NCBI GenBank assembly: GCA_034096865.1
Contig: JAWQFJ010014851.1
Coordinates: 1-26,221, forward strand
DNA from: Theodoxus fluviatilis
Lineage: Eukaryota > Mollusca > Gastropoda > Cycloneritida > Neritidae
Length of the DNA stretch: 26,221 bases
Direction: 5' to 3'
This document shows, piece after piece, positions 8,164 through 16,911 of this stretch (its first letter is position 1; each line of letters starts with the position of its first letter). The notes beneath the pieces are model-generated. The model saw only the letters and a program-made list of their open reading frames with translations. It searched no databases and was not told where the DNA came from. Both the position numbers and the translations under genes were made by a program.

Positions 8164-9046
8164 AAACAAGAAGGGCAAAGCCCATACGACTCACATGCTT
8201 GACCTTGACCTTTATATGACCTTGACCTTCAGGTGACCTTCAAGGTCAAGGTCAAACAACTAAACCTACCAATGACATCATACACTAAGAAATGCTTTAC
8301 ACATTTTTCCTACCAAAATACATGTGACCTTGACCCAAGGTCAACGTCATCCAAGGTCATGCAACACAAAGCTGTTAATTCAAGACATAGGAAGCACAAT
8401 GGTGCTTATTGGCACTTTCTACCATGAGATATAGTCACTTTTAGTGGTTCACTACCCCATTTTGGTCACATTTCATAAGGGTCAAAGTGACCTTGACCTT
8501 GATGATATGTGAACAAATGTGTCTCATGATGAAAGTATAACATGTGCCCCACATAATTATTAAGTTTGAAACAGTTATCTTTCATAGTTCAGGGTCAAGG
8601 TCACTTCAAAATATGTATACAATCCAACTTTGAAGAGCTCCTGTGACCTTGACCTTGAAGCAAGGTCAACCAAACTGGTATCAAAAGATAGGGCTTGCTT
8701 TGACCTATATACCACTTGTAGCTAAGGTCGCCATTCTCAATAACGTGGGAGAAAATTGGGAAAATGTGAAAAATGACTGTTTTTGAGACCACATTTATGG
8801 CTCCTGTGACCTTGACCTTGAAGCAAGGTCAAGTCACTATGTATGTTTTTTGAGGCCTTGTCATCATACACCACCATGCCACATTTGGTGTTGATAGACT
8901 TAATAGTCTCCGAGAAAAATCCAACGTTTAAGTTTTTTACGCCCGGACGGACGGACGGACGGACGGACGCCCGGACGGACGGACGGACGGACGGACGACA
9001 CGGCTCAGTACATAGACTCACTTTTGCTTCGCATGTGAGTCAAAAA
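8164..9046 (+). mobile_element. HINE/pearl-like non-autonomous element, copy B
   Basis: 883 bp, same orientation as copy A and offset by 920. Outside the GACG tract I find only three substitutions: AAGAG to AAGGG near 8174, and GACTC to GACCC and AAGGTC to AACGTC near 8335-8345. The terminal structures match copy A: 5' GACTCACATGC at 8188-8198, 3' hairpin arms at 9015-9021 and 9035-9041, and GCATGTGAGTC at 9031-9041. The near identity points to very recent duplication or insertion. Confidence 0.75.
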
Positions 9047-10790
9047 ACTAGAAACACGTGCAAAACGTTCTGAACGCTTAAAGGCGTGTCAAGCTGCAGT
9101 AACAATGTTAAGTGCAGTTAAAGTCACACCACCCACCATGAGTCGTGACAGACCTTTAAACTGTGTAAAATTAAAAATAATCAACTGAGTCGTGACACCT
9201 GGAGAGTCATTATCTCTCAATGCCCTGCAATCTTACGTTACGTTGTCAATGATAGCAACAGCACACCAGCACGACTTAAGAAAAGGTTCGAAATGGCAGA
9301 CTCGGTTGCACTTTCAACGACTTCGTAGCCCTTTCTAGCCTGCCTTGGCTGCAGAACGGCCCTGAAGAAGCCATTGGTGGTGTAATCGCCCCTTGCACCG
9401 CCTCGGCTCCTACTGGAGGCGAGTGCTGCTGGATACCCAGGAAATGATATTAACGCACAGAGCATTCTGCAACGCCGTGCCCGCGGCGCCCAGCGTGCAT
9501 TTCCTCCACGTAAAGAGAAAAGAAATTCACACGTGTGAATGAACAACTACCTCGCCTTTGGCGTGCAGTCGTCCGCAGTCCCAGCAGACATTCGACTCGC
9601 ACGCACCACAACGCCCAGCATGCACAATTCATACATCGTGGGCGTTCGCGGGCTATTCATGCCTCCATCAACCTCAGACTAGACGTATCAAACCACACGG
9701 CAGCTCATTATCTAATTACAAGGCAGTCTCTGGTAGAAATAAACCACAACAATCCGCATTGGCCCTCAGGAAACTCCACCCACACAGCCATCACGAACAA
9801 TTGCGAAGTAAGTGCAGCCTCTGGCAAGACGTCATCAACTCCCCAGCCAGTGGCATCGACACAGCTTGTCATTTCATTTAGCACGCTGGCAGCGCTGATA
9901 GACACGCACCCACCGTCCCACTCTCACGGGCGCTGCTCCAAACAATGGCGCTCTTCACTGCGGCCCAAGCAATGAAAAAATCCTGCAAACACTTTGCAGT
10001 CAACAAGACCCCTCAACCAGACACAGCCTTCGACCAGCGTCAACAGCAGCTCATGAACCCCAGACCGCCTGTTCATGAAGCGTATTGACAGCAACAACCC
10101 TCGCCTACTACAGGCCCAGTAGGGGAAAAATGCAAATAGACCTTTCCTCCCTTGGCCCGCCACTGCCCCGGCACTATCAACAGCCCCAGTGCGTCCGTCT
10201 CGCAACAATCAATAGCGGCCTGGATTAGTGTAATCAATCTGGTCTACCCCGACATCCAGGGTGCCCCGCTCCAAGCGGCAGGCCGAGGCATCAGTGGCCG
10301 CCTATTGGCATTGCGCCTGTCTAGACCCGTCACTGCCCCACCCTGCCTGTCTGCCTGGAAGAGGAGACTGACTGGACGACCCCACACACCCACCCCCTCC
10401 CCATCCTCCTTTCTCAGGCCATAGATACAATTACTGAGCGATCTGCGCCTTCTCAAGGAGCAGTCCCATTCCCTCCAACCCCATTACCCTGCCCCTCCAA
10501 CTTCCTAATACCAGTGGAGGGAACACGATTATAAGAAGGCCGCATTACTCGCAACTCCGGTCAATTTATCTTCCAAATTGTATCGCAGGCAGCGCACCGT
10601 GGGGCCTCCATGTGCTGCGAGAGCTGAAGGGCATCAAGTCACGTGGTCTCTCCCAGACGTGCTGGGTGCTAATGCTATTCAGAAAGGGGAATGGTACTCG
10701 CTAGTATTTCTCGGGCATTTTAGATTTGAGTGAAACTTTTCCCATCAACGAAGAAGCAAAAGGATTCAAAATGAGAACAGGGAGGGTGTG
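9047..10790. other. Unique sequence, no gene recognised
   Basis: About 1.7 kb, locally GC-rich. Visible details are a 12-bp direct repeat TGAGTCGTGACA (9139-9150, 9186-9197), a perfect 16-bp palindrome at 9525-9540, and an inverted GATTA-GTG-TAATC at 10223-10235. Frames of 90-146 codons occur on both strands (for example plus 9535-9975) but show no recognisable domain. An unrecognised exon cannot be excluded. Confidence 0.5.
9525..9540. other. 16-bp perfect palindrome with E-box core
   Basis: ATTCACACGTGTGAAT is self-complementary over all 16 bases and centred on CACGTG, a canonical bHLH E-box. Confidence 0.9.
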
Positions 10791-10889
10791 TGTGGATTTG
10801 TGGGTGGATATGTGGGTGGGCGGGTGGGTGGCTGGGTGGGTGAGTGAGAGAGAGACATAGAGAGAGAGAGAGAGAGAGAGAGATATCTG
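10791..10889. repeat. (GGGT)n then (GA)n array
   Basis: GTGGGTGG-type repeats at 10791-10842 run into GA dinucleotides at about 10845-10883. Within the first part, GGGTGGGCGGGTGGG at 10814-10828 fits the four-run G-quadruplex pattern with one-base loops. Two further G-runs follow at 10834 and 10838. Confidence 0.93.
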
Positions 10890-11290
10890 CATAACACAAA
10901 TCCTCTGAACAAAATTATCTCGGGTGCACTTCACGCACAGACGCGAATTGTAGCCTCTGCCCTTATCACGTACACTGCACGCTGCTATCTAGCGGACAAA
11001 AACGAATACGTGCTTGGCAAGTTGTCAGATACAGGTAAAACACGGTATCCGTGCTGAAGCCTTGAATGCTAACAGCCTCAAACACCACTTGAAAGCAACA
11101 TTTATACACGCCCACGAGTAAACTTGAAGACAAATAAGATGCACGGGCACAAGCACTAGCATTGTTCACAAGTGCATTCTCAGCTCTACTGTTGAACTTA
11201 TTTTTTCTGCAGCTGTGAAAGAAAAACAAGAAGCGGCGAAGACGACACGCGGGAGTTAAAAAGAAGAGGGAAACGAAGCATTAGATCAAT
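10890..11290. other. Unique sequence, no gene recognised
   Basis: AT-balanced sequence with only short frames. No RNA gene or promoter signature seen. Confidence 0.55.
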
Positions 11291-11291
11291 A

Positions 11292-11375
<84 letters not shown>
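11291..11375. repeat. (GA)n microsatellite
   Basis: 85 bp of uninterrupted purines, almost entirely GA dinucleotide. Confidence 0.97.
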
Positions 11376-11632
11376 CGTTTCCTCATTAGCTTCTGGTCCC
11401 TCATGCAGGCAGGCCGACTTGTTGGCGAGGTAAGCAGGCAAATAAACACGAGAGAGGGGCGGGCAGGGGCATAGGGAGAGTTGGACACAACAGGCGGAAG
11501 GGAGCAAAACATAGAGGGTAGCAGAGTTCAAAGGAACACACACATATACATGTACATGAGTTTGCGCGCAGACACGCACGCATGCGCCAAACAGGCACGC
11601 TCCACATGCAAGGACGCATACATCATACCATG
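11376..11632. other. Spacer with degenerate CA/CG simple sequence
   Basis: Mixed sequence that becomes rich in ACACAT and GCACGCATGC alternation after 11535. A plus-strand GAGGTAAGC at about 11426 resembles a 5' splice site but has no supporting exon. Confidence 0.6.
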
Positions 11633-11690
11633 CACACACGCGCGCGCGCGCCCCCACACACACACACACACACACACGCGCGCGCGCGCG
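11633..11690. repeat. (CA)(CG)(CA)(CG) array, Z-DNA-prone
   Basis: CACACACG, then (CG)n to about 11651, a short C-run, (CA)n at about 11655-11676, and (CG)n to 11690. Nearly continuous purine-pyrimidine alternation. Confidence 0.95.
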
Positions 11691-12171
11691 GAATGAGTGA
11701 GACACGAGGGAACACAGACATCTGGAGTGCGTTGCTTAGCCCACCTAGCGGGCAAATAATAGACCGCTGTCAGCATGTGTCAAACATTTGATTGCCTTTA
11801 CATCTCTTATCACGTTGACACATGTTGACACCGACCCATTCCTTGCAAGATACTGCAAAGTTCCTAGCGAAAGCAACGCGCCCCTGCTGCAAGCTTGTTA
11901 TAGCAAGGCAGCTAGCTATGTCAGACACCCGACCCCATCCCGCCCAACTTTGTCTCCACACACTGCATCATGTGACGCACAACGGCCAGTCCCATTTCCC
12001 TCAACCTGCCTGCCTCGGCCCTCCTGTGCAGGTTCATACTCCTCGTGTTCCTTTAGCTCATCCAGGTCACTCACTGTTTATTCACACACTCGCTCCACAT
12101 TCTCCAATACAGCGATAGCGTCCCGATGATTTGGCCAATCAGATGTCAAGGACAACATGGAGGTGGTGACG
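11691..12171. other. Unique sequence, no gene recognised
   Basis: Mixed sequence with a CCAAT motif near 12134 just before the minisatellite. The plus-strand frames 11788-12129 and 11822-12118 overlap each other and show no known domain. Confidence 0.5.
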
Positions 12172-12578
12172 CGCCATGCAGTCTTTACAGATGTTCACAC
12201 CCCATTATGGTCGCCATGCAGTCTTTACAGATGTTCACACCCCATTATGGTCGCCATGCAGTCTTTACAGATGTTCACACCCCATTATGGTCGCCATGCA
12301 GTCTTTACAGATGTTCACACCCCATTATGGTCGCCATGCAGTCTTTACAGATGTTCACACCCCATTATGGTCGCCATGCAGTCTTTACAGATGTTCACAC
12401 CCCATTATGGTCGCCATGCAGTCTTTACAGATGTTCACACCCCATTATGGTCGCCATGCAGTCTTTACAGATGTTCACACCCCATTATGGTCGCCATGCA
12501 GTCTTTACAGATGTTCACACCCCATTATGGTCGCCATGCAGTCTTTACAGATGTTCACACCCCATTATGGTCGCCATG
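12172..12578. repeat. Minisatellite, 10 identical copies of a 40-bp unit
   Basis: Units start every 40 bp from 12181 to 12541. Each begins GTCTTTACAGATGTTCACAC and continues CCCATTATGGTCGCCATGCA. I find no differences among the ten copies; the last stops at TCGCCATG before its final CA. A partial CGCCATGCA precedes the first. All three plus frames stay open and read the same Cys/His/Tyr-containing peptide because the period is 1 modulo 3. No start context, splice site or family supports coding. Confidence 0.98.
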
Positions 12579-12646
12579 GCTCCCAATGTTTAGCTGTGGC
12601 TAACAGACAATAACGAGTCCTAAATGACCAATATATCTAAGTAAGT

Positions 12647-12746
12647 AGTGATACACTGTGCTAATGAGTGATACACTGTGCTAATGAGTGACACACTGTG
12701 CTAATGAGTGACACACTGTGCTAATGAGTGATACACTGTGCTAATG
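12647..12746. repeat. Minisatellite, 5 copies of a 20-bp unit
   Basis: Unit AGTGATACACTGTGCTAATG. Units 1, 2 and 5 have GATAC; units 3 and 4 have GACAC. The T-T-C-C-T order suggests that an internal block was duplicated after the change. It lies 68 bp from the 40-bp array but is unrelated in sequence. Confidence 0.97.
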
Positions 12747-12933
12747 AACGTACTTATGCCAAGAATGATCATGTTATGCAGTTAGGAACAAATTTCTCGA
12801 CTTCACACTTATGAAGATATCACAACACAAGAAAAACACACGGGAAGCTCTCTTTCAGCTTCATCGGGGTGGAGTGTAGGGAAGAGTGTGAAAGTCACAT
12901 ATAACGCTTCGCTATGAGAAAATGCAAAGGTAT

Positions 12934-13016
12934 TTTTTGAAAACTCAGCATTGAAGAATTGCAAAGCACAAAAGTCATTTGTGTTTTGCAATTCTTCAAT
13001 GCCGAGTTTTAAAAAA
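12934..13016. repeat. Near-perfect hairpin, 39-bp arms, 5-nt loop
   Basis: 12934-12972 pairs with 12978-13016 around a loop at 12973-12977. Walking the stem, I find 36 Watson-Crick pairs, one G/T wobble (12966 with 12984) and two mismatches (12947 with 13003; 12939 with 13011). The central arm includes CATTGAAGAATTGCAAAG. TA dinucleotides lie just outside (12931-12932, 13019-13020), which would fit a tiny palindromic MITE with a TA target. A small-RNA precursor is an alternative. Function is not shown. Confidence 0.85.
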
Positions 13017-13454
13017 CATACACGTAGTAGACGAGAAGAAGCTAGGACTAGAACAGTGCCTGCTTTTAATGCAGTGACCCTGAAAAACCGCAGGCATGTA
13101 AGATACAATGCTACACCCGTGCCACCGCTTGACAAGCTACAGGAAAACACGTTTCCTCTGTCTTCGCTGCTCCTAATCCCTCGTGACAGCGTCGTGCGTA
13201 GACCATGACTTACCAGATGTCGACTCTGGTCAGAAACACCGAGCACTTCATTCACAATGGTTTTTATCCTTCCATCACCTGCTGTTTAGCATAATCTACA
13301 TTGTGCTTTTAAAACAGGCTGGAGGGTCACGTGGACCTGAATACAATAACATCAGTTGCTGCAGTTAGACCACAGCATGTTGCAAGTACCAACATCGCTA
13401 GGCTACGTCGTATTAGACCCCACGTCTGTGCGGCAAGTAAAGCGCGCGCGTGGG

Positions 13455-13455
<1 letters not shown>
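13017..13455. other. Unique sequence, no gene recognised
   Basis: Short frames only. No recognised motif. It ends in AGCGCGCGCGTGGGCGG before the purine tract. Confidence 0.55.
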
Positions 13456-13506
<51 letters not shown>

Positions 13507-13745
13507 GAGACACAGAGAAAGAGAGAGTGAAAAAGAGAAACAGAGAGAGAGAGAGAGACAGAGACACAGAGAAAGAGACAGAGAGAAAAAGAGAAACAGA
13601 GAGAGAAAAAGAGAAACAGAGAGAGAGAGAGAGAGAGAAACAGAGAGAGAGAGACAGAGACAGACAGAAAGAGAGAAACAGAGAGAGAGAGACAGAGAGA
13701 AAGAGACAGAGACACAGAGGAGAGACAGAGAGGAGACACAAAGAG

Positions 13746-13805
<60 letters not shown>

Positions 13806-13807
13806 AA
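13456..13807. repeat. Complex (GA)(CAGAGA)(GAAACA) tract
   Basis: About 350 bp with no T on the plus strand apart from one near 13529. Pure GA at 13456-13502, then mixed CAGAGA, GAAACAGAGA and GACACAGAGA blocks, then pure purines at 13740-13803. The long Arg/Glu/Gln frames on plus and Ser/Leu frames on minus are compositional. Confidence 0.95.
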
Positions 13808-14686
13808 GACACACACAGGAAAAATAGTAACAGTAAAACATGCAACTGAGAGGAACAGCAGAAAACCAATTCAAAAAAAAAAGCTGGTAACAAACACTCG
13901 TAAGCGTCAAAATACGGTCGAATGATGGGAACGATATTCAACTCTCTCCTTGATGTAAAGCATGCAAAGCGAAGCTTTAAGAGCAATGAGTTAAATGCTA
14001 TTTCGCCTCTGCAGCACATCTGGTGACTATAGGGATGACGTCATAGACCCCAAGGGTAGGTTCAACCTTTTACAGCAACTATCTTCTTCTTCCCCTCAGA
14101 ACATCGAACATGCTGAAGATATCAGTAGAACAATGTGAAAACCAAGGTGCTGATCTAACTAGCTATGGTCAAGTGAGCAAATCAAATGACTTCTACAAGC
14201 TAATGTCGGCACCGATGAATATTCAGTTCCACCCCAAAACAGGGTCAGCGCCGCCATACCATTAGCTCTTTGAGCTTGCTTCTGGAGCCTTGCTGTCAAC
14301 GCCCCGCTAACTGCTAATATCCATGTCTGCCTCACATCTCCTTACTGATCTGCCCATCCGAGTCCCCCACGCAGACACTAAGCCTATTAATGCCACTGCC
14401 CACAGTGCACACCACTGCGTCAAAGAGGGCAAAATGAGGCGGGCTTGGCAGGCTGCAGTAATTAACTTATTGGTTGTCCATGCGTCAGGGAGTCACTGAC
14501 CCAAGGCCGATAGAGACAGTGCGAGACGCTTCGGGCTACAGGCAGGCAGGCAGGCAGGCAGCCCACTTGTGTGCCCACGGCCAGCAATAACACCGTAGGA
14601 GACGCCTCACCCAGCACCTCAGCACTCCCAGTGAAAACAAGAAGTGAGAGGGCGGAAGAAGGCAGTCTGAAACAATACACGAACCA

Positions 14687-14690
<4 letters not shown>
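13808..14690. other. Unique sequence, no gene recognised
   Basis: Balanced composition. A short (CAGG)n tract at about 14540-14560 is the only repeat. No coding or RNA signature. Confidence 0.55.

Positions 14691-14727
<37 letters not shown>
14691..14727. repeat. (CT)n microsatellite
   Basis: About 18 CT dinucleotides. Confidence 0.96.
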
Positions 14728-14730
<3 letters not shown>

Positions 14731-16060
14731 TCAATCCAGACGCAGGGAACTAAAAGAGGAAGACACAACGGGGGGAAAAAACCCATCCAATTCCTCCATC
14801 GCTCAAAGCCAACGCTAAATCCTGGGCCTGGCGAGAAGACCTCCGTCTAATCAGCGGGACCAGGCAGGGGCAGGGAAGCGGGGGAAATAGTAAAAATGAT
14901 GGGAGCCGTCGAGCGTTGACAAGTAAATGTAATAATTGCGTCTCTCCCATGCCAAGACAGACAAACCTTGTATGCCGCGCGCCAGCGATCAATAATTCAA
15001 GTGGGATCGATACAAAGCAAGGAAATGGAACGGCAAGCGTGTGGAGAGGGGCGGGCGGCGGGCAAGAGTCGCTAAGCTGGCCGCTTGTTGTCGCAATTTG
15101 CCGGACCCTGTTTCGAGAAAAAACACCTGCTTCCCTTGTCTCGCCCCGCCTGGAGTGGAGAGGGGCTTTCACACGCTGTGGTCTCCACCGAGCAAAAATA
15201 CGCCGAGAGGATATTGTCATTCTCCCCGAGTTCTTTTCCCCCTCAGAGCACAGAACACTGGCGGACTGTATATTTACCGACAATGGGCACTCATCGAGAG
15301 TAGGTGCAATGTTCCCTCCCGTTCATGTCTTGTCAGACGACAACCCGAATAAAACGTCAAGCGCAATCTCATATGGTCCCCAAAGGATCGATAACATAGA
15401 TAAATGAGTCAAATGGATGATAACACGGATGAACTTGACGACGAAGCATCACGCCCTCGCCATAAAAAAGACACCCTAATCACTCCAAAGCATGCCACCC
15501 AAATTTCAGCCACAGCGGCTTTGGGCGCGTCACACTCATCGACACTTCACGCACTCGTAGAAGCCAATTCACGAATAGGACAACGAGCACAGATACGAAA
15601 AACCGACTGCCACGGAGCGAGGCACTTGGCTGCGATCTCCTCCTAATCCGCGAGCGCTCTTCATTCTACCCAGTCACGGAGAGCCAGTCACTCGACAAAT
15701 CACGGGCTCGCCAAGCGGGTAAATCAATTATGAATGATTCCTTCCGTCCGCCAGATTTGAATCAGCTGAGCCAAAAAGGTGGGCTTTTGTTGTCGTCTAT
15801 AAGCCGGGCCTCTGACCATGGGCGCGCCCGGCATAAAGAAAACGGCGCGGATCTGAGCCGCCGGCCTCGCTAGCGGCAGGCGCGGGGACCGGGGGCAGGA
15901 AATCCTTTGTGTGCGCTACATGATAACACGGCTTGCCTTTCCACGGCACCAGTATTATCAACGACAGCCAGGCTGGCAGGCAGGATCTAGGGTTGGGCAA
16001 GACCTCTTTTCTCCTTCTCCTCCCCATCCCTATCCCCATCCCCGCAAGACACAGAGCGAC
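14728..16060. other. Unique, partly GC-rich sequence; no gene called
   Basis: The longest non-repetitive frame in the window is here (plus 14916-15407, 163 codons), overlapped by a 177-codon minus frame (14750-15283). Neither shows a domain I recognise. From about 15640 to 15910 the sequence is GC- and CpG-rich, with GTAAATCAATTATGAATGAT near 15718, a TATAAG at about 15798-15803 and GGGCGCGCCC near 15820. This is only weakly promoter-like. Conserved non-coding DNA or an unrecognised exon are both possible. Confidence 0.4.
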
Positions 16061-16163
16061 CCTAGATAATGCGTACAGGCAAACAGGCAGGCACAAGGGA
16101 AGACAGACACAAAATGCAGCCAACTAATGAAACACATTGGCTTCTAGAAAGACAGATATGATG

Positions 16164-16194
<31 letters not shown>

Positions 16195-16663
16195 CGTAGA
16201 CATAATGGCACACACGCAAGTAAACTCACACAACAGGAGACCCAATGGCACAAAGCACAGAGGCAGGCACAGCAACAGGCAATTCCGAGTTCAGGCAGAC
16301 ACAGGGCACTCTGGACAGCTGGCACACGGAGACCTACACACCGGCTGGCAGACTTGCTGGCGGGCAGAGACATATTGGCAGTCATGTCAAAACACAGGTA
16401 GACGCCAGACACACATACACGGACTGCAGCAGCCAGGCAAAAGAGACGGTAATTAACAAACGCAGCCGAGCATATAATCGAACATCACATGAACTGACAG
16501 TCGGCCAGCATAATGGCAGAGAGACGGGCAACACACACAGACAGACGGGTAGCACACAGGCAGACAGACACCATCAGGTAGACAGGCGGGCACCCCTTGG
16601 GTAGACAGGCGGGCGACAGGCGCGTCCCGACACGGCTCACTGAAGCCGCCAGTCCCAGTGCCC
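16061..16663. repeat. Cryptically simple GGCA/GACA/CACA region
   Basis: About 600 bp enriched in CAGGCA, CAGACA, CACACA and GGCAGAC words with no fixed period, including a clean (AC)n at 16164-16190. It looks like a decayed tetranucleotide field related in composition to 238-818 on the other strand. No gene. Confidence 0.65.
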
Positions 16664-16911
16664 AAGGTGGGGCCATGTAGGTAAAGGTGGGGCCATGTAG
16701 GTAAAGGTGGGGCCATGTAGGTAAAGGTGGGGCCATGTAGGTAAAGGTGGGGCCATGTAGGTAAAGGTGGGGCCATGTAGGTAAAGGTGGGGCCATGTAG
16801 GTAAAGGTGGGGCCATGTAGGTAAAGGTGGGGCCATGTAGGTAAAGGTGGGGCCATGTAGGTAAAGGTGGGGCCATGTAGGTAAAGGTGGGGCCATGTAG
16901 GTAAAGGTGGG
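16664..16911. repeat. Minisatellite, 12 copies of a 20-bp unit
   Basis: Unit GGTGGGGCCATGTAGGTAAA, starting at 16666 and every 20 bp to 16886, followed by a partial GGTGGG at 16906. The full copies appear identical. The unit has in-frame stops on plus in some frames, while minus frames read a repeating Tyr-Leu-His-Gly-Pro peptide. Confidence 0.98.

Noticed and set aside
7244..9046. TGACCTTGACC-rich region as a coding gene (63-94-codon frames in both copies)
   Set aside because: The frames are short, identical between the two mobile-element copies, and run into the GACG tract. They are passengers of the element.
12126..12613. Three overlapping plus-strand frames of ~150 codons with a repeated Cys/His/Tyr peptide
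   Set aside because: They arise from ten exact 40-bp repeats read in three registers. There is no family match, splice signal or start context.
13327..14019. 230-codon Ser/Leu-rich minus frame resembling a hydrophobic protein
   Set aside because: It is the complement of the GA/CAGAGA tract, with parallel open frames on both strands.
14750..15407. Non-repetitive frames: plus 14916-15407 (163 codons) and minus 14750-15283 (177 codons)
   Set aside because: They overlap antiparallel, show no recognisable domain, and lack clear exon boundaries. Noted as possible but not called as CDS.
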